Source of the DNA: a bacterium
Lineage (GTDB): Bacteria > Cyanobacteriota > Vampirovibrionia > Gastranaerophilales > Gastranaerophilaceae
Assembly (NCBI GenBank): GCA_017444705.1
Contig: JAFSWA010000086.1
Span: 1 to 11,463, forward strand
Direction: 5' to 3'
Length of the DNA: 11,463 bases
Below are positions 1 to 7,673 of this stretch, piece by piece (the stretch's first letter is position 1; each line of letters starts with the position of its first letter). Under the pieces are notes generated by a model, which saw only the letters and a list, made by a program, of their open reading frames with translations, made no database searches and was not told the DNA's origin. A program made the position numbers and the translations under genes.

Positions 1-2556
1 GGATTTTATCACAAGCGGAAAATCCGTTCCCGGAGCATTTGAGTTTTGCGGCATTTCAGCTATTACGGATAAAATTTTGCCTAAATCAAAATGGTTTGAA
101 TTTACCGTAAGATTATTAATAGTAAAAATTTTACCGAAGTTATTATTTGCATTCATATTAAATTGTATATCCGAATCCGCAATTTTTATATTATTTGAAG
201 ATGCCTTTATTGCTGAATTTGTCATATTTACGGCAATATTTTCTCCCGAAAGTTTATATTGCGGAATATTTAATTTTGGAATATTTATACTGCCTAAAAC
301 GGACGGAGCATTCATTGTTCCTTCAACTGTTAAATCAGAGGTCAAAGTTACATTTGAATTTTGCATATCAGGTATAGAAAATGAAAAATTAGTCGGAGTA
401 TTAATTTTTAGCGATTTAAAAATAGGGTTTTTCCCCGCATAAGATAGAATCTGACCTTTAATATCCGCAAAATGTGCATTTGCATTATCAAGAGAAATCT
501 TATTTATTGTTAAATCTTTTCCTTTTATTTTTATGTCAATTTTTGTTGTTGAAGGTTTTCCAAGCAATTGAGTTATATGAATAGGTGTTATATAGTTATT
601 TGAGTTTGCATTAACATCAGCTGTAATTCCTATTGTCGAAGAATCACCCGCAATTTTCGCACTAACAGGAAGCGACCCTTTATTTGACATCATTGAACGA
701 AACTCTTTCGGCAAAAGAGTTTTAATTATCTGAGTACCTAAACTGCCGTTTGTTGTAATGTCATAGTTCATATTTGACGCATAATTTGCAATGGTTCCTT
801 GTGTTTTAAAAATTGAATTTTGAATATCAATATCGAACGGATTAATAAGTAAATCTTTTTCATCAAAGTTAATTTTGAGATTTTTTGCAACCGCACTTAT
901 CCCCATATCTGAAAGTGTAACTTTTGTCGGTGCAAAATCCATTGTGCCTGCAAAGGTTTTCAAATCCGTATCAATTTTCATATCTATTGACGGAACAGAA
1001 GCAGTGTAATGATTAATTTTATCGGTTAAATTCAGATTTGATATTTTGGCACTTGCCTTTGGCATAAGTTTGTCAGGTTTACCTTGTATTGAAACATCAA
1101 AGTTTAAAAGCCCCGATGAAATTTTATAAGTATTTTTCAGTGTTTTATCCGCAAAAAGCTCAAATAAACTCGGTAAAGAAAGATTATTTGAAGTTACATT
1201 TAAATCACAATCGGCACTTTGGGTAATCGTTCCTGAAATATTTACCGGTTGATTATTAACAAGTGCTTTTGTATTTGTAATTGTAATTTTATTCCCGCTT
1301 AAATCAATATCAGAGGTAACACCCGTAATATTTGCCGGAAAGGCTTTATGTGACATCTGCCCCTCTTTTATATATATATGACCGTTTGATTCAAGTTTTT
1401 TAAAATCGCTTTTAACGGAAAAATTTGAAGAAATATACCCTTTAACTTGCATAAGATTAAAATCATTATCAATCCCAAAGGTGTTGCAAAGAGCTTCACC
1501 TATATTTATAAAGTGAACCAAATCGAGTTTATCGGATTTTATTTCAACATTAACATCATTCTTTTTTCCGTATTTTATATCGGCATCGATTTTGGCTTTT
1601 TGAGTTGAAGATAAATACAGCTGTGAATCTGCTTTTATTGTATTTTTTTCAAAATTCAATTTTGCATAAGACCCTTTTGTATCTGTTATATTATGTTTCA
1701 GATTTAATTCTTTTATATCTAAATTACCCTTAATATTGATTCCGTCGGTCTTATTTTCGCTAATTTTTAAATCCGCAAGAATATTTGTATAAAACCCGTA
1801 TTTAATCATGCTTTTAAAAGGGTCAATAAAGGTTGTTTGTATTTGTTCTTTCTCTGATTGTTCAGATTTTGGAAAAAACGTTTCGACCTTTAAATCATAA
1901 TCGGCAAAGGTTAATTTATCTGTTTTTATATGTCCTTTTGTTATAATTTTTAAACCTTTTGAAATATCAAATTTCACTATATCAAGATTATCCCCTTTGA
2001 TTAAAATATTTTGATTGATACTCTCATCAAAAATCGTAACATCATAGCCGGCAATTTTTATATCGGGCATATTAGTTGAAATTTTAAAATACTTCGGTAA
2101 TCCTGAGTTGTTATTATTACCGTTTTCGGTTTCTGTGTTTTGAAGTTTTTCTAAATACGGTTCAATATACTTAATAAAATCAATATCTCCGGTTTTTGAA
2201 AGCGAAAAATCAATTTGAGGTTTAGCTACTTTTATTTCTGAAAGTTTAATATTACCGAATATAATCGGCAAAACGGGCACTTTTATCCCGATATTATCAA
2301 TTGAGGCTATTTTTTTATTATCAGGATAGCTTAGTTTCAGCTTATTAATATCCAAGTTTATCTCGATTTTCGGGGTGGGAGTGAGCTTTGCACTCTCAAA
2401 ATCTACATTAAGTCCGGTCGTTTCTTTGACAATTTTCTGCATATCATCTTTATAGGAATTTAAATTTCCGAATGCATATACAAGAACAAAAAACATTCCA
2501 TATAAAACTAACAATATACTTACAGTAACGACAGATAAAATTTTTAGTTTTTTCAT
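1..2556 (-). CDS. AsmA/TamB-like envelope protein, C-terminus beyond window
   Basis: Reading from the ATG at 2556, the frame is open through 852 codons to the window edge; I checked it for in-frame stops and found none. The start has a good Shine-Dalgarno sequence (GAGGGTG) about 4-5 nt upstream. Residues 1-6 are basic and about 7-29 form one membrane segment, so the rest should lie outside the cytoplasm in the periplasm. The remainder has few cysteines and is rich in alternating polar/hydrophobic stretches with many Asn, Lys, Ile and Thr, as expected for long beta-strand repeats. The first 120 residues show the AsmA-type pattern: a membrane anchor, then short strands ending in 'P.I.F.L' near residues 112-118. 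AsmA/TamB/YhdP proteins are known to help move phospholipids across the diderm envelope. The family assignment is by pattern only, and exact family membership (AsmA, DUF748, TamB) is uncertain. The gene follows atpG by 55 nt without a clear terminator between them. Confidence 0.7.
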   Translation of the reverse strand, partial: MKKLKILSVVTVSILLVLYGMFFVLVYAFGNLNSYKDDMQKIVKETTGLNVDFESAKLTPTPKIEINLDINKLKLSYPDNKKIASIDNIGIKVPVLPIIFGNIKLSEIKVAKPQIDFSLSKTGDIDFIKYIEPYLEKLQNTETENGNNNNSGLPKYFKISTNMPDIKIAGYDVTIFDESINQNILIKGDNLDIVKFDISKGLKIITKGHIKTDKLTFADYDLKVETFFPKSEQSEKEQIQTTFIDPFKSMIKYGFYTNILADLKISENKTDGINIKGNLDIKELNLKHNITDTKGSYAKLNFEKNTIKADSQLYLSSTQKAKIDADIKYGKKNDVNVEIKSDKLDLVHFINIGEALCNTFGIDNDFNLMQVKGYISSNFSVKSDFKKLESNGHIYIKEGQMSHKAFPANITGVTSDIDLSGNKITITNTKALVNNQPVNISGTITQSADCDLNVTSNNLSLPSLFELFADKTLKNTYKISSGLLNFDVSIQGKPDKLMPKASAKISNLNLTDKINHYTASVPSIDMKIDTDLKTFAGTMDFAPTKVTLSDMGISAVAKNLKINFDEKDLLINPFDIDIQNSIFKTQGTIANYASNMNYDITTNGSLGTQIIKTLLPKEFRSMMSNKGSLPVSAKIAGDSSTIGITADVNANSNNYITPIHITQLLGKPSTTKIDIKIKGKDLTINKISLDNANAHFADIKGQILSYAGKNPIFKSLKINTPTNFSFSIPDMQNSNVTLTSDLTVEGTMNAPSVLGSINIPKLNIPQYKLSGENIAVNMTNSAIKASSNNIKIADSDIQFNMNANNNFGKIFTINNLTVNSNHFDLGKILSVIAEMPQNSNAPGTDFPLVIKS

Positions 2557-2611
2557 AACACCCTCATTTTAAAAAAAATACTCAAAATTTTAAATACCCG
2601 ATAAGGCGGTA

Positions 2612-3544
2612 CTATACGGCATTGGCACCGGAAACTACCTCAATAATTTCATTTGTAATCGCACTTTGACGAGCTTTATTATAAATAATTGATAGTTGTT
2701 CAATCATTTCATTTGCACTCTTGCATGCCGCACTCATAGCAGTCATTCTTGAAGCCAATTCTGAAGCGGTAGCTTCTAACAAAGCATGGTATATCGTATT
2801 TGTCAACACCATAGGTACAACTTTTTGCAGAATTTCATACTTTGACGGTTCAAAGGTTATTTCTGTCTTGTATTTTTGTTCAGGCTCATCTTTTTTTATT
2901 ATGTCCGCTTGATCAGGCTCAAATGGTAAAAGTCTGAAATCTTCAACATTATATGACATCATATTTTTAAATGATGTAAAGATAATTTCAATTGTATCAA
3001 TTTTATCAGAAATTAAAGCCTCTGCCATATCTTCCACAATAATTTGTGCTTGACCCGCATTTGGCTCTTGCAAAAATTCCGTGTATTCCATTATAATTTG
3101 GGCGTTCATTTTTTCAATTTTATGTTTGAGCATGGCAACACCCTTAATACCTACGATATAAAGTCTTACTGCAATATTTTGTTCGTTATATTCTTTTATT
3201 TTTTGAAGAGTATGTCTTACTATATTTGCATTATAAGCCCCTGCCAACCCTTTATTTGATGTAATAACAAGAATTCCGACTGTATCAATAGGGCGGCGTG
3301 ATAAAAGCATTTGATAATTATCAGTTGCTTTTTTTATTTGCAATTCAGGCGGCGGAACAATTCCTATCTGAGAAACCAAATCCGCAAACATTGTTACTAA
3401 TTGCAAAGTAAAAGGTCTGCCGTCTTTGGCTTTCTTCTCGGATTTTTTAACCTTTGATGCCGCAACCATTTGCATCGCCTTTGTTATTTTTTCAGTCGAT
3501 TTAACACTCTTTATTCTGTTTTTTATTGCTGCTAAATTTGCCAC
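2612..3544 (-). CDS. atpG: F1Fo ATP synthase gamma subunit
   Basis: This is the central rotor shaft of F1, coupling c-ring rotation to the alpha3beta3 catalytic head at the inner membrane face. The N-terminal helix (residues 1-35, with ITKAMQMVAASK) and the C-terminal helix (255-310) are typical. Residues 296-309 fit the gamma signature (ITNEIIEVVSGANA). The start codon is GTG: the N-terminus matches the family exactly there, and GAGAG lies 7 nt upstream. At 310 residues it is longer than E. coli gamma (about 287), but not because of the long insertion found in cyanobacteria and chloroplasts. Between LLP (205-207) and FEP (231-233) there are only about 23 residues, against roughly 40 in photosynthetic cyanobacteria. 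The extra length is instead mostly around residues 60-85 (PPPELQIKKATDNY). It is the last atp gene of the operon; alpha ends 21 nt upstream. Identity is certain. The comparisons are from memory of family sequences. Confidence 0.97.
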   Translation of the reverse strand: MANLAAIKNRIKSVKSTEKITKAMQMVAASKVKKSEKKAKDGRPFTLQLVTMFADLVSQIGIVPPPELQIKKATDNYQMLLSRRPIDTVGILVITSNKGLAGAYNANIVRHTLQKIKEYNEQNIAVRLYIVGIKGVAMLKHKIEKMNAQIIMEYTEFLQEPNAGQAQIIVEDMAEALISDKIDTIEIIFTSFKNMMSYNVEDFRLLPFEPDQADIIKKDEPEQKYKTEITFEPSKYEILQKVVPMVLTNTIYHALLEATASELASRMTAMSAACKSANEMIEQLSIIYNKARQSAITNEIIEVVSGANAV

Positions 3545-3551
3545 TTCTTTT

Positions 3552-3556
3552 CTCTC
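3552..3556 (-). promoter_or_regulatory. Ribosome binding site deciding the GTG start of atpG
   Basis: On the minus strand GAGAG is followed by AAAAGAA and then GTG at 3544. This 7-nt spacing, with the family-typical MANLAAIKNRI N-terminus starting at that codon, supports GTG as the true start. The site is weaker than those of atpE or atpF. Confidence 0.6.
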
Positions 3557-3565
3557 AATTTAATG

Positions 3566-5086
3566 TTATTTACTTAAAAAAGTATTCTTATATGATTTCA
3601 GATTTTTATCCAAAGCCTCTTTTATTTCCTCTGTTAAAGGACTTCCCTGATTTAATTTTTCGGCTTCTTGTCCGCAGTTTGCATTAAAATATGAGAACCA
3701 ATTTACTTTGAACTCAGGAATTAAATCATTATCAATATCATCCAGATAACCGTTATTTGCGGCATACAAAATACTGACCTGATTTGCAACCGAAAGCGGC
3801 TTATACTGCGGTTGTTTTATAACCTCAGTTAATTTTTGACCTCTCAAAAGTTGTTTCAATGTAGCCTTATCCAAATCACTTGCAAATTGAGCAAAAGCCG
3901 CCAATTCGCTATATTGGGCTAAATCAAGTCTTAATTGACCGGCAACCTGTTTAATTGCTTTTGTTTGAGCGTTTCCTCCGACACGGGAAACTGAAATTCC
4001 CGCATTAATTGCCGGTCTGTTGCCTGAATTAAACAAACCTGTTTCCAAGAAAATTTGACCATCTGTAATAGAAATTACGTTTGTCGGAATATACGCAGAA
4101 ACATCCCCTGCCTGTGTTTCAATAATCGGCAGTGCGGTAATACTTCCCCCGCCCAAATCATCGTTCAGTTTGCAAGCTCTTTCAAGTAATCTTGAATGAA
4201 GATAGAAAACATCTCCCGGATACGCTTCACGTCCCGGTGGTCGTTTCAGAAGTAAACTCATTGCACGGTATGCCTGAGCGTGTTTTGTTAAATCATCATA
4301 TATTATAAGAACATGTTTTCCCTGTTCCATAAATTCTTCCGCTATTGCAACCCCTGCAAATGGTGCTATATATTGAGTAGGTGCAGAATCGGATGCCGTA
4401 GCAGAAACAATTATTGAATAATCCATAGCTCCGTAATTTTCAAGAGTTTTTGCCAATTGTGCAACTGTTGATTGTTTTTGCCCGATTGCAACATAGATAC
4501 ATATGACATCTCCGCCCTTTTGATTCAAAATAGTATCTACTGCCAAAGCGGTTTTCCCTGTTTGTCTGTCTCCGATAATTAGTTCTCTTTGCCCTCTTCC
4601 GATAGGTGTTAATGCATCAATTGCCGTCAGACCGGTTTGTAAAGGCTGATGAACGGGCTTCCTTGTGATAATCCCCGGTGCAACCCTTTCAACAGGACGC
4701 ATTTTGCTATATTTTATATCTCCTTTACCGTCAAGCGGTTTTCCGGTAGGGTCAATTATTCTGCCTATTAAACTGTCACCTACGGGAACTGAGGCAATTC
4801 TTCCCGTTGTCTTAACAACGGTTCCCTCTTTTATATCGGTATAATCCCCCAAAATTACAACGCCGACATTATCCTCTTCAAGATTCAAAACGATACCCAA
4901 AGTACCTTTGCCGTCCTCAAATTCAACAAGCTCACTCGCCATTGCATCTTCAAGTCCGTAAACTCTCGAAATTCCGTCACCGACTTCCAAAACTGTTCCT
5001 GTGTTTGTAACTTCGAGTCTTCCTTGATAATTTTCTATTTTTGATTTTAATATTGATGTAATTTCATCGGGTCTTATTGTAACCAT
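3566..5086 (-). CDS. atpA: F1Fo ATP synthase alpha subunit
   Basis: This is the non-catalytic nucleotide-binding subunit of the F1 hexamer. At 506 residues it has the usual family length. Residues 1-95 are the beta-barrel crown, which includes the VLEVGDGISRVYGL stretch. The Walker A loop GDRQTGKT is at 172-179, with Lys178 and Thr179. The alpha/beta signature PAINAGISVS and the following Arg (SVSRVGG), which corresponds to the arginine finger reaching into the catalytic site of beta, are present in the second half. The C-terminal helical domain is complete. AAGGA lies about 8 nt before the ATG, and delta ends 10 nt upstream, so the two are certainly co-transcribed. No truncation or missing key residue is seen. 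The catalytic partner beta (atpD) is not in this window. Confidence 0.99.
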   Translation of the reverse strand: MVTIRPDEITSILKSKIENYQGRLEVTNTGTVLEVGDGISRVYGLEDAMASELVEFEDGKGTLGIVLNLEEDNVGVVILGDYTDIKEGTVVKTTGRIASVPVGDSLIGRIIDPTGKPLDGKGDIKYSKMRPVERVAPGIITRKPVHQPLQTGLTAIDALTPIGRGQRELIIGDRQTGKTALAVDTILNQKGGDVICIYVAIGQKQSTVAQLAKTLENYGAMDYSIIVSATASDSAPTQYIAPFAGVAIAEEFMEQGKHVLIIYDDLTKHAQAYRAMSLLLKRPPGREAYPGDVFYLHSRLLERACKLNDDLGGGSITALPIIETQAGDVSAYIPTNVISITDGQIFLETGLFNSGNRPAINAGISVSRVGGNAQTKAIKQVAGQLRLDLAQYSELAAFAQFASDLDKATLKQLLRGQKLTEVIKQPQYKPLSVANQVSILYAANNGYLDDIDNDLIPEFKVNWFSYFNANCGQEAEKLNQGSPLTEEIKEALDKNLKSYKNTFLSK

Positions 5087-5096
5087 AATCTGTTCC

Positions 5097-5642
5097 TTAT
5101 ATTAATTGCTTTTCCATTTCTTTTATTTTTGCGGCAAGACTTAAATCAATAATCTTATCATTAATTTTTATTATTAGTCCGCCTATAATATCTGTTTTTA
5201 CTTTATATTCTGGAATTATTGAACTTTTTGTTTTTGTTGTCAAAATTTTCTGTAATCTTTTTTTACTTTCATTATTCAAAGGTACTGCCGATTCAATACT
5301 CACTTTTTGTACCGAATTTATCTTTTCATAACTTTGCTCAAAGCAGTAATAAACTGTTTCCAAAAGATTCAGTCTCTTGTTATCGGAAAGAAGATTCAGA
5401 ATATTTATAATCTGTAAATCAACATCCTTGTAAAAAATTTTATAAATAATCTCTTTTTTATCATTTGTTGAAATGAGCGGATTATTAAAAAACTCTTTTA
5501 GGTTAGGAGTATTGTTAATACAGTCTTTTACGGATTTTAGCTGTTCATAAAATTTGTCAATCGAGTTTTGCTCTTTTGCTATTTTTAAAAGAGCATTTGA
5601 ATAATTCTTTGCAATTTTCAATTGTTTTTTATCGATTTCCAT
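5097..5642 (-). CDS. atpH: F1Fo ATP synthase delta subunit (OSCP homologue)
   Basis: This subunit sits on top of F1 and joins the alpha subunits to the b/b' peripheral stalk. Its 181 residues are normal for the family. The N-terminal helical domain (about 1-105) starts with the typical IAKNYSNALLKIAKE pattern. The C-terminal part has the conserved GG-containing strand region at 152-167 (IIGGLIIKI...IIDLS). The sequence is very Lys/Asn/Ile rich, in line with the genome's AT bias. The ATG directly abuts the stop of atpF (TAAATG), with only a distant GGAG upstream, so translation is probably coupled to atpF. Delta is the least conserved F1 subunit, but position and pattern together make the call secure. 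Confidence 0.95.
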   Translation of the reverse strand: MEIDKKQLKIAKNYSNALLKIAKEQNSIDKFYEQLKSVKDCINNTPNLKEFFNNPLISTNDKKEIIYKIFYKDVDLQIINILNLLSDNKRLNLLETVYYCFEQSYEKINSVQKVSIESAVPLNNESKKRLQKILTTKTKSSIIPEYKVKTDIIGGLIIKINDKIIDLSLAAKIKEMEKQLI

Positions 5643-6146
5643 TTAAAAATTTATTTTCTCCAATTCGTTCAGAGCCTCGTCAATATACTTTTGATGAAGT
5701 CCTTTATTCTCGTTAAGCTTGTTTTTTATGTTATCTCGTGTTAGTTGTATAGATTCTTTTATCGCAAAATCCGAAAGGCTTTTTTTCGTTTTATAAAGGT
5801 CATTAACAATGACTTTTTTGGCATTATTTTGTATAATTTCTATTTGACCTTTTGCCCCTGAAACAATATTTGAAGCCATTATATCAGCAGTTGCCTTTGA
5901 CTCTGTTATAATTTTTTCAACATCTTTTTCCACACCTTTCATTTTGTTTTCAGATTTTATAAGAGCCGTTTGTGAATCTTTTTTTGCCTTTATGGAATTG
6001 TTAACGGAATTTTCTGTATTTTGTTTTATATTTTCAAGTATTTTAGCGATATTAATTTTTTTTAGTATCAGAGCAATAATTACCAAAAATATAATAAAAT
6101 TAAATGTGTTAGATTTCAGAATTTCGTTCCATATATTAAGAAGCAT
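5643..6146 (-). CDS. atpF: F1Fo ATP synthase b subunit
   Basis: This is a peripheral-stalk subunit of Fo: a single N-terminal membrane helix (about residues 12-29) followed by a long charged helix (30-165) that dimerises with b' and holds F1 through delta. I start it at the ATG at 6146 (167 residues), not at upstream ATGs that would give up to 200 residues. A strong GAGGAGG sits 9 nt before this codon. The extra N-terminal residues of longer versions are highly basic, without family resemblance, and would lie inside the reading region of b'. With this start the gene overlaps b' by 11 nt, so it is translationally coupled. It ends immediately before the atpH ATG. Distinguishing b from b' relies on order and on the b'-like motif in the upstream gene. 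Confidence 0.93.
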   Translation of the reverse strand: MLLNIWNEILKSNTFNFIIFLVIIALILKKINIAKILENIKQNTENSVNNSIKAKKDSQTALIKSENKMKGVEKDVEKIITESKATADIMASNIVSGAKGQIEIIQNNAKKVIVNDLYKTKKSLSDFAIKESIQLTRDNIKNKLNENKGLHQKYIDEALNELEKINF

Positions 6147-6582
6147 CTTTCGTTCCCTCCTCATTAAAAGAGCCGAATAATTTTGCCGAAATTTCTTCCG
6201 CAAGATTTTTAGCTTCATTTTGAAGTCCGTTTTTTGTGATATCATAAACTGACTCTAATGCTTTCTGATTATCGAAAATATCCTGTGATGCTTTATTATG
6301 TGCATTGTGAATAAGCTCTGCTTTTTCTGTTCTTGCCTCGTTTGAACGATTCGTCATAATAGCTTTGCCTTCTGAATTTGCTTCGTCAATCTTTTTATTA
6401 TAATCGTCAATAAGTTTTTGAGAAGTTAAATTATTCTTTTTAGCTTCATTATAGTTATCATCAACAAAATTTTCTCTTTCGTTGACGATTTTTTCTATCG
6501 GTTTGTAGAAAATGAAATTCATAATAATTACAAACACAATAAAACTTATTGTCGCTATCAAAAAAGTTGCGTTAAATTCCAT
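6136..6582 (-). CDS. atpF2: F1Fo ATP synthase b' subunit
   Basis: This is the second peripheral-stalk protein. The 148 residues comprise one N-terminal membrane helix (about 5-26), then FYKPIEKIVNER at 25-36, a motif typical of b' and related b proteins, then a long charged helix to about residue 135. In cyanobacteria, chloroplasts and several other bacteria, b and b' form a heterodimer in place of the b homodimer of E. coli. Its place between c and b is the cyanobacterial order. It starts 4 nt after the stop of atpE, with a partial Shine-Dalgarno (GGATAG) within the atpE end, and its own 3' end overlaps atpF by 11 nt. Calling this copy b' and the next one b follows from position and from the motif. 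Confidence 0.92.
   Translation of the reverse strand: MEFNATFLIATISFIVFVIIMNFIFYKPIEKIVNERENFVDDNYNEAKKNNLTSQKLIDDYNKKIDEANSEGKAIMTNRSNEARTEKAELIHNAHNKASQDIFDNQKALESVYDITKNGLQNEAKNLAEEISAKLFGSFNEEGTKDAS
6156..6162 (-). promoter_or_regulatory. Strong ribosome binding site deciding the atpF start
   Basis: GAGGAGG on the minus strand lies 9 nt before the ATG at 6146 and inside the 3' end of the b' gene. It falls downstream of the alternative in-frame ATGs and so selects the 167-residue form of subunit b. Confidence 0.75.
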
Positions 6583-6586
6583 TTGA

Positions 6587-6820
6587 CTATCCTATCATAC
6601 CGGATAATTTCAAAGCGATAATAAATGCATAAATTGCACAAGCTTCTGCTAAAGCAGCACCAACCAAGAAATAACCGATTGCTTTACCTGCAATTTCAGG
6701 TTGTCTGGAAATACCTTCCATTAATCCTTTTGTTGCCAAGCCGATACCTAAACCCGCACCGATTGCACCAAAGCCGATTGCAATACCTGCTCCAAATTGT
6801 GCTAATTCTCCTACTGCCAT
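6587..6820 (-). CDS. atpE: F1Fo ATP synthase c subunit (rotor ring)
   Basis: This is a 77-residue hairpin of two membrane helices joined by the conserved polar loop RQPE (39-42). The first helix carries the glycine repeat GAGLGIG (21-27) that packs the ring. The ion-carrying carboxylate is Glu59 in the second helix (LAEACAIY). The Gln that helps bind Na+ in rings such as that of Ilyobacter aligns with Ile26 here, and the Ser after the Glu in those rings is Ala60. The predicted coupling ion is therefore H+, which is inference from ligand residues. AAAGGAGA lies 5-6 nt before the ATG, the strongest ribosome site of the operon together with that of atpF. This is sensible because many c copies are needed per complex. 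Confidence 0.98.
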   Translation of the reverse strand: MAVGELAQFGAGIAIGFGAIGAGLGIGLATKGLMEGISRQPEIAGKAIGYFLVGAALAEACAIYAFIIALKLSGMIG

Positions 6821-6842
6821 ATTTTTCTCCTTTCGATTTATT

Positions 6843-7523
6843 TTAATGTTCTTCCTGTACCGCTGATGATATATATACCGTTGTTAACATTGTGAAAACA
6901 AGTGCCTGAATGAAAGCGACCAAAACTTCAAAAAACATAACCGGTATCGGCAAAAAATATGCCGTAATGCCAAGCATTGCACCGATAAAAATTTCACCTG
7001 CCATTATGTTCCCGAAAAGTCTGAGTGCTAATGTCAAAGGTCTGGTAAACATCTCTAAAATTTCCACAAAGAAAACAATTATATCTATCGGATTAAAACT
7101 GTGAAGAAAGAACTTAAATTTCTTCTTCTTCAAGCCCGCACCGACATAGTATATCAAAACTATTATTGCCATTGCAGCTGTCATGTTAATATCATTTGTA
7201 GGCGAAGCTAATTCACCATGTTTAATCTCTATGAGTCTTAAAGGTAGTTGCCCCATTAAATTGGCTGTAACTATAAACAAAAATAATGACGCAACAAGCG
7301 GAATATGCTTTCTGCCCTCATCTTTCCCAATCATGCTGTCTGTTAAGTCCCAAAAGAAACCTAAAACAGATTCACATACAGCTTGAAGTTTATTTGGAAT
7401 TATAGAGAGATTTCTTGTTGAAATAAACGCAAACACAATAAGAAACAACATAGCCGCCCACATTGTGATAAGCGTATCCATATTGACCGTTATATTTCCT
7501 ATTTGAACAACCCAGTGTTCCAT
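6843..7523 (-). CDS. atpB: F1Fo ATP synthase a subunit
   Basis: This is the membrane stator subunit forming the two ion half-channels against the c-ring. The protein has 226 residues and five or six hydrophobic segments. The essential stator arginine is Arg168 in LALRLFGNIMAGE, the family's most conserved stretch. SPTNDINMT at 107-115 and the C-terminal helix with FIQALVFTML are also typical. It is the first gene of the atp operon: its ATG is preceded by AAAGGATA and by a likely promoter about 35 nt upstream. The small gene atpI, which often precedes atpB in cyanobacteria, is not here; pgi and its terminator lie upstream instead. All expected functional residues that I can recognise are present. 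Confidence 0.98.
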   Translation of the reverse strand: MEHWVVQIGNITVNMDTLITMWAAMLFLIVFAFISTRNLSIIPNKLQAVCESVLGFFWDLTDSMIGKDEGRKHIPLVASLFLFIVTANLMGQLPLRLIEIKHGELASPTNDINMTAAMAIIVLIYYVGAGLKKKKFKFFLHSFNPIDIIVFFVEILEMFTRPLTLALRLFGNIMAGEIFIGAMLGITAYFLPIPVMFFEVLVAFIQALVFTMLTTVYISSAVQEEH

Positions 7524-7558
7524 TTATATCCTTTATCCCTCAATAAATTTACATACTT

Positions 7559-7587
7559 ATTTTACCACAAGGATAAAATATATTAAA
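7559..7587 (-). promoter_or_regulatory. Probable promoter of the atp operon (extended -10)
   Basis: On the minus strand TGGTAAAAT (7567-7559) is an extended -10 with five of six matches to TATAAT. A weak -35 (TTTAAT, 7587-7582) lies 17 nt upstream. Transcription would begin near 7552, about 29 nt before the atpB ATG. It lies between the pgi terminator and atpB, where a promoter is needed. The AT-rich context makes chance matches common. Confidence 0.45.
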
Positions 7588-7620
7588 TTTTTAATACTTT
7601 TTTACAATTTTATTTTGCAC

Positions 7621-7646
7621 AAAAATGGCGTCGTTTCCGACGCCAT
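7621..7646 (-). terminator. Intrinsic terminator of pgi
   Basis: On the minus strand a perfect 9-bp stem (ATGGCGTCG / CGACGCCAT, 7646-7638 and 7633-7625) encloses a GAAA tetraloop (GNRA type) and is followed by a T run (7625-7621 region). It stands 27 nt after the pgi stop and is the most GC-rich short element in an otherwise AT-rich gap. On the plus strand the trailing sequence is ACATTTTATG, so termination from that side would be weaker. Confidence 0.9.
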
Positions 7647-7673
7647 ACATTTTATGAAAGAGGTGTTTACACT

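Noticed and set aside
77..442. A 121-codon plus-strand frame.
   Set aside because: It lies wholly inside the open AsmA-like gene on the minus strand, has no ribosome site and no recognisable protein pattern, and reads as an opposite-strand shadow.
2557..2611. A terminator after atpG.
   Set aside because: A run of T exists on the minus strand, but the only stem nearby (TACC/GGTA) is four base pairs, too weak to call.
6147..6245. A longer start for atpF giving 200 residues.
   Set aside because: The extension is basic and unlike the family, would overlap b' by 110 nt, and the strong GAGGAGG serves the ATG at 6146.
6587..6820. A Na+-binding c-ring.
   Set aside because: Ile26 replaces the expected Gln and Ala60 the expected Ser, so the sodium ligand set is incomplete.
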